Shown here: one piece after another, positions 43,843 to 53,412 of the stretch | How the letters are laid out: every line of letters starts with the position of its first letter | Position numbering within the stretch: the stretch's first letter is position 1 | From: Curtobacterium sp. VKM Ac-1393 | GTDB taxonomy: Bacteria; Actinomycetota; Actinomycetes; Actinomycetales; Microbacteriaceae | Assembly (NCBI RefSeq): GCF_015350995.1 | Contig: NZ_JADKRW010000004.1 | Location: 310,001-374,000, forward strand | Direction of reading: 5' to 3' | DNA length: 64,000 bases | Notes under the pieces: generated by a model | Told to the model about the DNA's origin: nothing | Databases searched by the model: none | Seen by the model: the letters and a program-made list of their open reading frames with translations, nothing else | Translations under genes and position numbers: made by a program

Positions 43843-44262
43843 ATGAGCATCGAAACGACAACTCACCTCAACTTCGACGGCACCGCCCGCGAGGCCCTCG
43901 ACTTCTACGCATCGGTCTTCGGCGGCCAGGTCACCGCCGCCACCTACGGCCAGATGGGCGCCCTGGACGACCCGGCCTGGGCGGACCGCGTCGTCTTCGG
44001 CCAGGTCTCCACACCCGAGGGGTTCCGGGTCATGGCCTTCGACGTCTGGCCTGGGCAGCCCTACGACCAGGGATCGAACGCGTTCTACGTGTTCGTGCAC
44101 GGCGACGACACCGCCGAGATCGAGCGGTACTGGGCCGTGCTGTCCGACGGCGCCGAGATCCGGCAGCCCCTCGCTCCCTCGGCCTGGGCGCCGCTCGCCG
44201 GGCAGCTCCGCGACCGGTTCGGCGTGGTCTGGCAGCTCGACGTCGCTCCGGCCGACCGCTAG
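43843..44262 (+). CDS. VOC-family protein, PhnB-like
   Basis: A 139-residue PhnB/DUF1428-like VOC protein. HLNFDGTAREALDFYASVFGGQVTAATYGQM is the signature; later NAFYVFVHGDDTAEIERYWAVLSDG and WAPLAGQLRDRFGVVWQLDV complete the fold. It has no known specific reaction. Divergent from the WYL regulator, the common pairing for such genes. Confidence 0.88.
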   Translation: MSIETTTHLNFDGTAREALDFYASVFGGQVTAATYGQMGALDDPAWADRVVFGQVSTPEGFRVMAFDVWPGQPYDQGSNAFYVFVHGDDTAEIERYWAVLSDGAEIRQPLAPSAWAPLAGQLRDRFGVVWQLDVAPADR

Positions 44263-44281
44263 CGGGTTCCGAAGGCCGCGG

Positions 44282-45184
44282 TCAGCCCGCCGGCGTCCAC
44301 GTGGACACGGTGACCGCGGCCGTCACCGTTGCCGGGGCGAACGCCGTCTCCGGAGCGACGTGGTGGTGGCTCGGCCCCATGTGCACCACGTCGTGGACGT
44401 CCTCGGCGGACAGCTCCATCGTCCACGTGATGTCCTCGGAGGACCGCAGGACGAACGACGGCGTGAGCGAGTCGTGCAGCCGTCGCTCCTTCTCCGGGTC
44501 CACGCTGATGGTCGCCTCGGCCAGCTCCGCCAGGTGGCCGGTGCGCGGAGTCACGACGACCAGCACGCCGTCGGGGTGCAGGACGCGGGCGTACTCGGTC
44601 TGGTTGCGGGGTGCGAAGACGTCGAGGACGACGGCGGCAGCGTGGTCGACGACCGGGAGGCGCTCGGTCACGTCCCCGACGACGGCTCCGGCACGTTCGT
44701 GGACGCGGGCCGCCCGTCGGATCGCGATGGCCGACAGGTCCAGGGCGACCCCCAGTCGTCGAGTCAGCTGACGGCCGACAGGTGCAAGCGCGTCCGGCGC
44801 AACCCCGAGCCTCCCGTCCGCACCGTCCGGAACGTGCGCTGCGTCGGGAACGTGCGCTGCGTCCAGCGCATGCGCCAGGTAGGTCCCCGGACCGGACCCG
44901 ACGTCGAGCACGATACCGGGCGCCGTCGCCTCGGCGACGACGTCGGCGAGCACCCGCTCGACAGGCGCGTAGTGCCCCCGTCCCAGGAACCGCAACCGGG
45001 CGTCGACCATCTCCGGGGTGTCCGCGGTGAGCGCCCGACGCTTCGCCGGCAACAGCGTCAGGTGCCCCTGCTTGGCCTCGTCGAACCGGTGCCCGGTCGC
45101 ACAGCCGACCTGGCCGCCGTCGACCCGACCGAGCGGCTCGGCGCACACGGGGCAGGCGAGCATCGGCAGCAGGTCGTCACGCAC
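44282..45184 (-). CDS. rlmA: 23S rRNA guanine-N1 methyltransferase RlmA type
   Basis: A 300-residue SAM-dependent methyltransferase. The N-terminal zinc site is LACPVCAEPL with GCATGHRFDEAKQGHLTLL, characteristic of RlmA(I)/RlmA(II)/TlrB. The SAM motif is VLDVGSGPGTYLAHAL. GTG 45184 is chosen because the zinc site starts at once. A small in-frame tandem repeat (DAAHVP twice) follows motif I. Family members methylate hairpin 35 and some give macrolide resistance. Confidence 0.85.
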   Translation of the reverse strand: MRDDLLPMLACPVCAEPLGRVDGGQVGCATGHRFDEAKQGHLTLLPAKRRALTADTPEMVDARLRFLGRGHYAPVERVLADVVAEATAPGIVLDVGSGPGTYLAHALDAAHVPDAAHVPDGADGRLGVAPDALAPVGRQLTRRLGVALDLSAIAIRRAARVHERAGAVVGDVTERLPVVDHAAAVVLDVFAPRNQTEYARVLHPDGVLVVVTPRTGHLAELAEATISVDPEKERRLHDSLTPSFVLRSSEDITWTMELSAEDVHDVVHMGPSHHHVAPETAFAPATVTAAVTVSTWTPAG

Positions 45185-45219
45185 CGGCCCAGCGTACGGG
45201 GCCTCGCTAGCCTGGCCGG

Positions 45220-45975
45220 ATGTCGCTGCAGCAACTCTTCGGCCTCGACGGACGCACCGCCCTCGTGACGGGAGGCAGTTCCGGCATCGGACGGGCCATC
45301 GCCACCGCACTCGCCGACGCGGGTGCGCACGTCCTCATCGCAGCCCGGACTCGGTCCACCATCGACGCGACGGTCGACGACATCCGCGCCGCTGGAGGAT
45401 CGGCCGACGGCATCGTCGCGGACCTGTCCTCGCGCGCCGGAGCGCACGCACTCGCCGACGCAGCAGGAGACGTCGACGTCCTCGTGAACTCCGCCGGGAT
45501 CAACCTGCGGCCGCCGATGGCCGACCTCGACGAGGCCACCTGGGACGCCACGATGGCCGTCAACCTCGACGCTCCGTTCGTACTCGGGCAGCGGCTCGCA
45601 CCCGGCATGGCCGCGCGCGGGTACGGACGGATCGTGTCGATCAGTTCGCAGCAGGCGCACCGTCCCTTCGCCGCGAGCGGCGCGTACGGGGTCTCCAAGG
45701 CCGGCCTGGAGGCACTGGCCCGGTCCCAAGCAGAAGCGTGGTCCGCGCAGGGGGTCACCTCCAACCTCCTCGTCCCCGGTTTCGTGCGGACCCCGCTCAA
45801 CGAGCGGCTCAGCGCCGACCCCGCGACGGTGTCGGCCCTCGCCGCGCGGACGCTGGTCGGGCGCAACGGGCTCGCTTCGGACTTCGCCGCGGCGGCGGTG
45901 TTCCTCGCCGGCCCCGGGTCGGCCTACGTCACGGGGCAGTCGATCGCGGTCGACGGCGGCTTCTCCGTCCACTGA
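45220..45975 (+). CDS. Short-chain dehydrogenase/reductase
   Basis: A 251-residue classical SDR. The cofactor loop is TGGSSGIGRA, the structural motif NSAGIN, catalytic Ser in SISSQQ and YGVSK (Tyr and Lys). The substrate loop ends FVRTPLNERL and the C-terminus AVDGGFSVH. It most resembles gluconate 5-dehydrogenase/3-oxoacyl reductase types. It is divergent from rlmA. Confidence 0.92.
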   Translation: MSLQQLFGLDGRTALVTGGSSGIGRAIATALADAGAHVLIAARTRSTIDATVDDIRAAGGSADGIVADLSSRAGAHALADAAGDVDVLVNSAGINLRPPMADLDEATWDATMAVNLDAPFVLGQRLAPGMAARGYGRIVSISSQQAHRPFAASGAYGVSKAGLEALARSQAEAWSAQGVTSNLLVPGFVRTPLNERLSADPATVSALAARTLVGRNGLASDFAAAAVFLAGPGSAYVTGQSIAVDGGFSVH

Positions 45976-46051
45976 GCGGGGGTCCGATGCGCCGGCCTGG
46001 GGTACTGGCAGGGCCTGCCTGCGCCGTGGTCCGGCTGGCAGGATCGAGGGC

Positions 46052-46990
46052 GTGAAGACACTGGAGTTGCCACAGACCGACCTCACCGCATCCGACGTCG
46101 TCGTCGGCCTCATGCGGATCAACGACATGAGCGACGAGGACATCCGCGCGCTGTACGCCGCTTCGCGTGACGCGGGCGTGACGATGTTCGACCACGCCGC
46201 GGTGTACGGCGGCTGGCACGGCTGCGAGGAGCGCTTCAGCGCTGCCGTCACCCTGACGCCGGCCGAGCGCGCCGAGATCGTCCTGCAGACCAAGGTCGGC
46301 ATCCGCCCCACGCCGAACGGCGCGTACTTCGACTTCTCGTACGAGCACATCCTCGAGTCCGTCGAGGAATCACTCACGGCACTGCAGACCGAGTACATCG
46401 ACGTCCTGCTCCTGCACCGCCCCGACGCCCTGGTCGAGCCGGAAGAGGTCGCGAAGGCCTTCGACGAGCTGCACGCCGCCGGCAAGGTGCACCACTTCGG
46501 CGTCTCCAACCAGACCCCCGGTCAGGTCGACCTGCTCAAGAAGCACGTGCGCCAGCCGCTCGCGTTCAACCAGGTGCAGCTGAGCATCACGCACGCCAAC
46601 GTCATCGCGCAGGGCCTCACGGCGAACATGGGTGGCCTCGACCAGTCGATCTCCCGCGACAACGACATCCTCAACTACTCGCGGATCAACGACATCACGC
46701 TGCAGGCCTGGTCGCCGTTCCAGAAGGGTTTCTTCGACGGCGTCTTCCTCGGCGACCGCGAACAGTACGCCGACCTGAACGACGCCCTCGAGGAGATCGC
46801 CGCTGCGCACGGGGTCACCCCGACCGGCATCGCGGTCGCGTGGATCACCCGGCACCCCGCGCACTTCCAGGTCGTCCTCGGCACGACGAACCCGCAGCGC
46901 GTGCGCGACTCGGCGGCCGGCTCGGACGTCGAGCTGTCGCGCGAGGAGTGGTACCGGATCTTCACCGCGGCGGGTCACACCGTTCCGTGA
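46052..46990 (+). CDS. Aldo/keto reductase
   Basis: A 312-residue NADP-dependent oxidoreductase of the AKR fold, YdhF-like. DAGVTMFDHAAVYGGWHGCEERF contains the catalytic Asp/Tyr region; LQTKVGIR has the lysine; YIDVLLLHRPDALVEPEEV and HFGVSNQTPGQVDLL are family marks. The last residues are HTVP. It is co-directional with the GNAT gene 22 bp downstream. Confidence 0.92.
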   Translation: MKTLELPQTDLTASDVVVGLMRINDMSDEDIRALYAASRDAGVTMFDHAAVYGGWHGCEERFSAAVTLTPAERAEIVLQTKVGIRPTPNGAYFDFSYEHILESVEESLTALQTEYIDVLLLHRPDALVEPEEVAKAFDELHAAGKVHHFGVSNQTPGQVDLLKKHVRQPLAFNQVQLSITHANVIAQGLTANMGGLDQSISRDNDILNYSRINDITLQAWSPFQKGFFDGVFLGDREQYADLNDALEEIAAAHGVTPTGIAVAWITRHPAHFQVVLGTTNPQRVRDSAAGSDVELSREEWYRIFTAAGHTVP

Positions 46991-47012
46991 GTCCGTGCGG
47001 CAGGGTGGAGTC

Positions 47013-47558
47013 GTGCTCCACGACCTCACCCTGCCCGTCCGCCTGTCCGCGCGCTCCGGATCGATGGTGGTGCGGAACGCGGTCGGCGGCGACCTCGACG
47101 CCCTGATGGCGCTGCTCTCCGACGATCCGATCAGTGCCGCCCGCGGGGACGTCGCCGCCCCGGAGGACCGCCCGCAGTACGCCGCCGCACTCCGGTCGAT
47201 CACCGACGACCCGGCGAACGCGCTGCTCGTCGCCGAGGAGGAGTCCGGTCGGCTCGTCGGCACGCTGCAGCTCACCCGGATCCCGGGCATGGCCCGCCGC
47301 GGTTCGACACGGCTGCTCGTCGAGGCGGTGCGGGTCAGCAGCGCACTCCGCTCCGGCGGCATCGGGAGTGCACTGATGCGCTGGGTGACCGACGTCGCAG
47401 CGCCGGAGCTCGGGACCCCGCTCGTGCAGCTCACCTCGGATGCCGCCCGGACGGATGCGCACCGGTTCTACGAGCGCCTCGGGTTCACCGGATCGCACGT
47501 GGGCTTCAAGTACCGCGTGCCTGACCCTTCCGCGACCCAGCCTGATATGTCAGAATGA
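47013..47558 (+). CDS. GNAT N-acetyltransferase
   Basis: A 181-residue GNAT protein. The core begins VVRNAVGGDLDALMALLSDD; LLVAEEESGRLVGTLQLTRIPGMARRGSTRLLVEAVRV and LRSGGIGSALMRWVTD form the acetyl-CoA site; DAHRFYERLGFTGSHVGFKYRV is the C-terminal signature. Start is uncertain: GTG 47013, GTG 46995 or ATG 47064. The substrate is unknown. Confidence 0.87.
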   Translation: MLHDLTLPVRLSARSGSMVVRNAVGGDLDALMALLSDDPISAARGDVAAPEDRPQYAAALRSITDDPANALLVAEEESGRLVGTLQLTRIPGMARRGSTRLLVEAVRVSSALRSGGIGSALMRWVTDVAAPELGTPLVQLTSDAARTDAHRFYERLGFTGSHVGFKYRVPDPSATQPDMSE

Positions 47559-47592
47559 GCGCAGTCGCCCCATCGAGGTGGGTGCGGAAGTG

Positions 47593-47631
47593 ATCCCCGG
47601 GAGATCCTGCGGTATAGCGGGGCCCGGGGAT
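47593..47631. terminator. Bidirectional hairpin between convergent genes
   Basis: ATCCCCGGG (47593-47601) and CCCGGGGAT (47623-47631) are exact complements, between the end of the GNAT gene and the end of the convergent DUF3800-like gene. No clear U-tract is present. Confidence 0.5.
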
Positions 47632-47639
47632 TCGCGCGT

Positions 47640-48203
47640 TCACCGGCGGTGTTCACGGATGGTCAGCAAGTGATCCAGCTGATCGCGATGCCCCGTTTCG
47701 CCCCGCCGAGCCAGCGCGACAACGCCGCAGATCGCATCCGCCGCCCAGAGGAGCGGCTCGCGGCCACCCGGCAGGTGCTCGAAGACCAGGCCGTGCACCA
47801 ACTTGCGTGATCGCAAGGCGTCGAGGTGCGCGCGATCGTGCCGGTCCGAGGGGCCTCGGGACTCGAGGACGACTCGGTCGACGCCACCCGCGCGGAGTTC
47901 CAGGATCAACTGCTCCAGAGCGAGACGTCGGCGGCGCTCGCTCCGGACAGATGGATCAGTGACGCCCACGACTCCGAGTGCAACGAACGTGTACCCGCAG
48001 AGCATCTCGACGATTCCCGTCCTGTGCCGGGCGTCGCTCTCGGACCAGTGCAACTTGCGAGCAGACCGCGGCTTGAGCTCCCGCAACGCTTCACGGAACG
48101 GCTCGGCGACAGCGTCCGCGACCACGACAGCGCCGAGGATGTAGGCGCCTGGGTCACGGTCGCCACCGGGTTCGGATTCATCCACGAACGCCGTCGGTAC
48201 CAT
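47640..48203 (-). CDS. DUF3800-like protein
   Basis: A 187-residue protein beginning MVPTAFVDESEPGGDRDPGAYILGAVVV. The DES motif near the N-terminus and LLWAADAICGVVALARRGE near the C-terminus resemble DUF3800, a family with an RNase-H-like fold often found with defence or mobile genes. A TAGTAT -10 (48210-48215) lies 6 nt from the ATG, implying a leaderless message. The function is unknown. Confidence 0.65.
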   Translation of the reverse strand: MVPTAFVDESEPGGDRDPGAYILGAVVVADAVAEPFREALRELKPRSARKLHWSESDARHRTGIVEMLCGYTFVALGVVGVTDPSVRSERRRRLALEQLILELRAGGVDRVVLESRGPSDRHDRAHLDALRSRKLVHGLVFEHLPGGREPLLWAADAICGVVALARRGETGHRDQLDHLLTIREHRR

Positions 48204-48209
48204 TCCGGA

Positions 48210-48215
48210 ATACTA
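48210..48215 (-). promoter_or_regulatory. -10 element giving leaderless transcript
   Basis: TAGTAT on the minus strand ends 6 nt before ATG 48203. Transcription would begin on or next to the start codon, typical of many actinobacterial genes. Confidence 0.5.
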
Positions 48216-48251
48216 CCGGTCGGTACTCGGTGGGTGGTGCTCAGTGTGAAG

Positions 48252-48470
48252 TCAGTCGGCGGAGGCCGGGGTCCCCGCCGACGGGACGCGCACGTCGACC
48301 GGGGACACCGCGGCGGGGTCGGCGGAGGCGCCACCCACGACGTCGAAGGAGATCCCGAGCATCGCCGGGTCCTCGTCGAGCTCCAGCCCGTCCTCGCGGA
48401 CCTGGTCCTCCGGGATTGCACGGCCACCAGACGGGTCCCACGAGTTCGCGATCGACATGCCGACGAGCAT
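48252..48470 (-). CDS. Small hypothetical protein
   Basis: A 72-residue acidic ORF (MLVGMSIANSWDPSGGRAIPEDQ, then GLELDEDPAMLGISFDVVGGASADP). Third positions are almost all G or C, as in real genes here, and no other reading fills the gap. An internal ATG at 48458 is an alternative start. I recognise no family. Confidence 0.55.
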   Translation of the reverse strand: MLVGMSIANSWDPSGGRAIPEDQVREDGLELDEDPAMLGISFDVVGGASADPAAVSPVDVRVPSAGTPASAD

Positions 48471-48537
48471 GCCGGGCGACCTTGAGTGACGCCTCTGAAC
48501 CGCCGCAGAGCGAGCGATCAGCCGCGATGACCGGCGG

Positions 48538-51500
48538 TCAGGAACGATCCGCAGCGATCAGCTCGAGCTGCGTCAGCGCGACGTCCGTCCCCGCCGTGAA
48601 CACGAACGACGAACCGCCGCCGATGATCCGGAACACCCGGGTCTGCCCGCCCCAGGTGAACTCGGCACCGTCGACCGCCGTGACCTTCCCACCGAGGGAC
48701 ACCTGCCACGAGTACGACCCCGGAGTCGCCACCGTCACCGTGTACAGCGACGCGGCGGGGCAGACCAGGTCGAACGACACCGACTCCCCCGCGGCGAGCG
48801 CCGTGACGGTCCGCCCGGTGTCGTCGGTGAGCGCCGAGGCACCGACAGGGAGGACGTCCACCGGGGCGTCCCGGTAGCCGTGCACCTCGGAGGCCGACAC
48901 CGGTCGGGTGTCCGACGCCCAGCCCTGCGGCTCGGACGACAGCGTGAAGACGATGTGCGACGCTGACACCACCACCTGGTGCGGGATGCTGACCGACGTC
49001 CAGGGCGAGCCGTCGACCGTCACCGACACCACGTAGGCGCCTGCGGAACCGTCGGCGACCTCGATGACGGTGGGCGTTCCTCCCGGCTGCTGCAGCACCG
49101 TCCTGCGGACCGACGGCGGCACGAGCACGTACGTGCCCGTGGACGGCGCCAGCGGGTACAGGCCGATCATCGCGAAGACGTACCAGGCGCTCATCTCGCC
49201 GTTGTCCTCGTCGCCGGGGTAGCCCTGGCCCAGGTCGGAGCCGACGAACAGCCGCTCGAGCGATTCGCGGACGATGCGGTGTGCGTCGTCGTGCCGCCCG
49301 GTGAACATCGGGAAGAACGGGATGTGGTGCGCGGGCTGGTTGGACAGGCCGAGCATGCCCATCCGGATGTCGCGGGCCTCGGTCATCTCGTGGATCGGGA
49401 AGCCGTACGAGCCGGAGCGGACGGTCGCGCCGGTCTCGGGCGTCGAGAAGAAGGCATCGAGCGCGGCGTCGAACCGGTCCGGCCCGCCGTGCAGGTCGAC
49501 GATGCCGGCGCCGTCGTGGGGCGCGGTGAAGGCAGTGCCCCAGGCGTTCGTCTCGGTGTAGTCGTCGCCCCAGTCGCGCGGGTCGAACTCGGTGCCGACG
49601 CGCCAGGAGCCGTCGGGGTCGCGGCCGATGAAGAACCCGCGCTCCGAGTCGAACACGTGGCGGTACTGCAGCGACCGGCGCGCGAACCACTCGGCTTCGG
49701 CCTCGTACCGGGACAGGTCGGCGGGCGTGCCCGCCCGCGACGCGAGCAGGCCCGCCATGACGGCGAGCCCCCAGTCGTTGATGGCGGCGTCGAGGGTCCA
49801 GGACATCCCCTCGGACGTCGCGGTGTCGACGTGGCCGCGGAAGGCGCCCGGGAGGCTCCCCTTGCGTCCGACACGCTCGTCGCGCGGCGGGACGGTCGCG
49901 TTGCGGACCGCGCTCCGGTACGCCTCGGCGAGGTCGAAGCCGGTGATGCCCTTCGCCGCGAGGTCGGCGAAGACCGTGTCGCTCGTGGTGCCCGTCATGC
50001 AGTCCTCGGCACCGGGGGCACTCCACCGCGGGGTCCACCCGCCGTCGTGGTGGTGCTCGACGAAGCCCTGTGCGAGTTCGCCGGCGGCCTCCGGGGTGAG
50101 GAGTCCGAGCAGCGGCCAGGCGGTGCGGTACGTGTCCCAGAAGCCGTGCGTGGTGGTGAACAGCCCCTCGACGGTCTCCGGCCCGGGCTCGTCGCGGATC
50201 GGGTCGGCGAGGACGGCTCCGTACGGCGAACGGTGCCGCGGGGTGCCGGTCAGGGCGGTCTCGCCGGCACGGTTCGGGTAGAGGAACACCCGGTACAGGC
50301 CGGAGTACAGGCTCGTCAGCCGGTCCGGGGTGGCCCCGTCGAACGAGAGCGTCGCGAGCTTCTCGGTCCAGAGCGCCTCGGACCGGGTGCGCATCGCGTC
50401 GAAGGAGCCGGCGACGTCGAGGTTGGCGCGAGCGTCCTCGATCGAGACGGTCGAGATGCCGAGCAACACGTCGACCGGGCGCTCCGACTCCCCCAGGGAC
50501 AGCCAGCCGCGCAGCTCGTGTTCGCTGACGCTGGTGTGGTCCGCGGTCACGGCCGGGATCCGGACGTGCACGTGGTGCGGCGGGGTGCCGGGGCGGTCGT
50601 CGAGCACGGCCTCGACCACGGCGGTGCCGTCGGTGATCGTGACGGACACGTCCGACACCCGGCCGTGGTGGTCGAGCACGATGCTGCGGGCACCGGTGAA
50701 CCGGAAGCCGAGGGCGAACTCCCCCGCGGTCATCTCGGCGGTCACACCCTGGTCGAGGGTGACCCGGTAGCGGTGCGGGCCGTCGAGTTCGTCGTCGTGG
50801 TCGAACCCGAGCGCGCGGGCGGCCCGGTCGACGTCGGGGGTGTCGAGCGGCGACGGCATCACCTGGAAGACCCCGCGGTCCCCCATCCACGGCGACGGGA
50901 TGTGACTCGTCGCGAAGGCCTGGATCGCCGGTCGGACCCGCCCGTCGGCCTCGGTGCGAGCATGCTCCTGGTACGCGTACGGCCAGCGGTTGCTCGACGC
51001 GTCGGTCATCGGCAGGCCGAAGACACCGCCGTGCGGGATGCCGACGAGCGGGGCGTTGTTGCCGCGGGAGAACCGGGAGGACGCCTGCGTGCCACGGGTC
51101 GTGCGGACGTGGTCGAGCGGCGTCGCCGGTGCCGGGCGTGCCGGGGCGATCCGGACGTCGTCGAGCCAGCCGCGGAGGGCGGGACGTTCCCCGTCGGCGT
51201 CCGCAGGCTGCGTGTCGGAGCCGAGCCGGGCCTCCAGGCGGTCGACGACCAGCCCCGCGAACGGCGTGAGGTCCACCGCACGACGGTTCCACTGGTCGAC
51301 CCACTGCTTGCGGGCGGCGTCCTGCGACTCAGCTGTGAGCGCGTCGCCGTACTGGTCGCGGGCGTTTCCGCCGTGCGCGCCCTCGTGCTCGCTCAGTCGC
51401 GTGCCGTCAGTGAAGACGACATCGAGCGCGAAGGCCGTTGCGTCCCAGAAGTGCGACAGGTCGGCCTCGGTGGGCTCGGTGACGCCCTGCGGCAGGGTGC

Positions 51501-51693
51501 GCTCCGGGAACCACACCCACGACAGTTCGTCGCCGGGCGCGACCACGCGACCGCCGAAGCCGGGCACCGACGCCACCACGGCACCGTCACCCGACGGTCG
51601 TTCGACCAGCCACCCCTCTGACGATCCGTACCCGACACCGTTCCGCGCCGCGACGGCCGTCGTCGGCCCACCGCTCCGTTGCAGTTCTCGCAC
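48538..51693 (-). CDS. Glycoside hydrolase family 92 alpha-mannosidase
   Basis: A 1051-residue GH92 enzyme, a calcium-dependent exo-alpha-mannosidase family, often alpha-1,2. An N-terminal beta-sandwich/ricin-like part (about 1-190) precedes FSRGNNAPLVGIPHGGVFGLPMT. The catalytic domain shows TTHGFWDTYRTAWPL, SNQPAHHIPFF and the hallmark GYPGDEDNGEMSAWYVF. A C-terminal beta-sandwich (about 880-1051) follows. No signal peptide is seen, so it probably acts inside the cell on imported mannosides. The gene is not near a dedicated importer. Confidence 0.92.
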   Translation of the reverse strand: MRELQRSGGPTTAVAARNGVGYGSSEGWLVERPSGDGAVVASVPGFGGRVVAPGDELSWVWFPERTLPQGVTEPTEADLSHFWDATAFALDVVFTDGTRLSEHEGAHGGNARDQYGDALTAESQDAARKQWVDQWNRRAVDLTPFAGLVVDRLEARLGSDTQPADADGERPALRGWLDDVRIAPARPAPATPLDHVRTTRGTQASSRFSRGNNAPLVGIPHGGVFGLPMTDASSNRWPYAYQEHARTEADGRVRPAIQAFATSHIPSPWMGDRGVFQVMPSPLDTPDVDRAARALGFDHDDELDGPHRYRVTLDQGVTAEMTAGEFALGFRFTGARSIVLDHHGRVSDVSVTITDGTAVVEAVLDDRPGTPPHHVHVRIPAVTADHTSVSEHELRGWLSLGESERPVDVLLGISTVSIEDARANLDVAGSFDAMRTRSEALWTEKLATLSFDGATPDRLTSLYSGLYRVFLYPNRAGETALTGTPRHRSPYGAVLADPIRDEPGPETVEGLFTTTHGFWDTYRTAWPLLGLLTPEAAGELAQGFVEHHHDGGWTPRWSAPGAEDCMTGTTSDTVFADLAAKGITGFDLAEAYRSAVRNATVPPRDERVGRKGSLPGAFRGHVDTATSEGMSWTLDAAINDWGLAVMAGLLASRAGTPADLSRYEAEAEWFARRSLQYRHVFDSERGFFIGRDPDGSWRVGTEFDPRDWGDDYTETNAWGTAFTAPHDGAGIVDLHGGPDRFDAALDAFFSTPETGATVRSGSYGFPIHEMTEARDIRMGMLGLSNQPAHHIPFFPMFTGRHDDAHRIVRESLERLFVGSDLGQGYPGDEDNGEMSAWYVFAMIGLYPLAPSTGTYVLVPPSVRRTVLQQPGGTPTVIEVADGSAGAYVVSVTVDGSPWTSVSIPHQVVVSASHIVFTLSSEPQGWASDTRPVSASEVHGYRDAPVDVLPVGASALTDDTGRTVTALAAGESVSFDLVCPAASLYTVTVATPGSYSWQVSLGGKVTAVDGAEFTWGGQTRVFRIIGGGSSFVFTAGTDVALTQLELIAADRS

Positions 51694-51740
51694 GGGTCCA
51701 GCGTATTTGGTCCAGCGTCTGGACGAGAACGCTCGGCGTG

Positions 51741-53363
51741 TCAGCCCTTGTTCTGCCCGGGGGCGTTCTCGGACTTGCCCGGCCCGGAGTCGACCGCGGT
51801 GTCCGCCGCGCCGGTGCCGTCCTGGGGCTGCTGCACCGGGTTGGACGCGGGACTGCTCGGCTCGGGACCGACCGGCGGGTCCTGCGTCGGCTGCGCCGGT
51901 TCGCTCGGTTGCTCGCTCGGCTGCTGCGCGGGTTCGGACGGTTGCTCGGCGGGTTCGGAGGGCTGCTGCTCGGCCGGTTCGCTCGGCTGCTGCTCGTCAC
52001 CCGGTTGCTGGTCGTCGCTCGGCTGGTCGTCGCTCGGCTGCTCCTCGGTGGGCGCGGTCGAGCTCGTGTCCGTGGGCGCGGGCGTGCTGTCGCCGTTCCC
52101 GTCCAGGGCGAACACCGCGACGCCGATGCCGACGAGCACCAGGACGATCACGACGACGGCCGCGATGATCGGGCCCTTGCGGCGCCTCTCCCGCTTCGCC
52201 GGGTCGTCGCCGGAGGCCGGGCGGACCGGTGGTGCCGCCGGCGGCGTCGCCCCGCCGCCGGCCGGGCCGCCGCTGCCGCGCTGGGCACCGAGCACCGTCG
52301 TGGACACGTCGTCCGAAGCGTTCGGTCGCTGGGCGTCCATCACGCGGGTCGCGTCGTCAGCGCCTGGCTGCACACCTGTCCGGGAGGCACCACTCGCCGG
52401 CATCACGCGGGTCGCGTCGTCCGCGTGTGCGGCCATCGGAGCCGTGGCTGCGCCGGCAGCGCCGGCTGCGGCAGCTCCGGCTGCGGCAGCTCCGGCACCG
52501 GCGCCGGCTGCAGTCAGTGTTCCGGGCCCGCCGGGCAGGAGCTGCGTGGCGGTCGAGGGTTCGTCGCGGCCCAGGGCGCGGAGTCGTTCGGCTGCCTCGG
52601 CGGCACTCGGGCGCTCGGACGGGTCCTGCGCCGTCATCACGTGCAGGAGCGTGCGCCAGGCCGTCGGCAGGTGCTGGTCGATCGCGGGGCTGCGGGTCAG
52701 TCGCGCGGTCGCCGACTCGATCGCGCTGCCCGGGAACGGGGTCTTGCCGGTCAGGCACTCGAGCAGCACGAGCCCGAGGGCGTAGACGTCGGCCTTGCCG
52801 GTGATCTCCTGCGCCAGCACCTGCTCCGGCGCCAGGTACGCAGCGGTACCCATCACGGTGCCGGTGCCGGTCACCCGCGAGGCGTCTCGGAGCAGGGCGA
52901 TGCCGAAGTCGGCGAGCTTGACGTGACTGCCGTCGCGTTCGAGCAGCACGTTGGCGGGCTTCACGTCGCGGTGGACGATGCCCTGCGCGTGCACGGCACT
53001 CAGGCCGTCAGCCACCTGCGAGCCGACACGGGCCGCGGTCGTGGGGTCGAGCGGCCCCTCGCGCAGCCGGGTGGCGAGGTCACTGCCGGGCACGAGCTCC
53101 ATGACGAGGTACGAGTCGCCGTCCTCGTCGTCGAGCGCTGCGTCGTACAGGGTGACCAGCGTCGGGCTGCGGAGCGTCGCGAGGGTCTGGATCTCCGACT
53201 CGGCGCGGGCGCGTTCCCCGTGGTCGACCGGCCCGATGCGGAACACCTTGACGGCGACCTCGCGGCCGAGTTGCTCGTCGACCGCGCGGTACACGGACGC
53301 CATGCCACCGTGTCCGAGCGTGCCCGTGACGCGGTACCTGCCGCCGAAGACCCGTTCTTCCAT
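51741..53363 (-). CDS. PknB-type Ser/Thr protein kinase
   Basis: A 540-residue membrane kinase. GRYRVTGTLGHGGMASVYRAVD is the ATP loop; VAVKVF has the lysine; GIVHRDVKPANVLL the catalytic loop; LADFGIA the DFG motif; and GTAAYLAPEQ the activation segment end. A linker rich in Ala, Gly and DDATRVM repeats (about 270-390) precedes one membrane helix (GPIIAAVVVIVLVLVGIGVAVFAL). The outside tail is built from PSEPAEQ/PSDDQ repeats with no PASTA domains. ATG 53363 begins the kinase domain. Confidence 0.93.
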   Translation of the reverse strand: MEERVFGGRYRVTGTLGHGGMASVYRAVDEQLGREVAVKVFRIGPVDHGERARAESEIQTLATLRSPTLVTLYDAALDDEDGDSYLVMELVPGSDLATRLREGPLDPTTAARVGSQVADGLSAVHAQGIVHRDVKPANVLLERDGSHVKLADFGIALLRDASRVTGTGTVMGTAAYLAPEQVLAQEITGKADVYALGLVLLECLTGKTPFPGSAIESATARLTRSPAIDQHLPTAWRTLLHVMTAQDPSERPSAAEAAERLRALGRDEPSTATQLLPGGPGTLTAAGAGAGAAAAGAAAAGAAGAATAPMAAHADDATRVMPASGASRTGVQPGADDATRVMDAQRPNASDDVSTTVLGAQRGSGGPAGGGATPPAAPPVRPASGDDPAKRERRRKGPIIAAVVVIVLVLVGIGVAVFALDGNGDSTPAPTDTSSTAPTEEQPSDDQPSDDQQPGDEQQPSEPAEQQPSEPAEQPSEPAQQPSEQPSEPAQPTQDPPVGPEPSSPASNPVQQPQDGTGAADTAVDSGPGKSENAPGQNKG

Positions 53364-53412
53364 GCGGGGCAACCTACCGGCACCACCTGACGGCCCCGCT
53401 GGCGGCTCGTCG

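Noticed and set aside
47558-47640. A tRNA or riboswitch in the GNAT/DUF3800 spacer
   Set aside because: Only one hairpin is visible; there is no cloverleaf, CCA end or conserved aptamer sequence.
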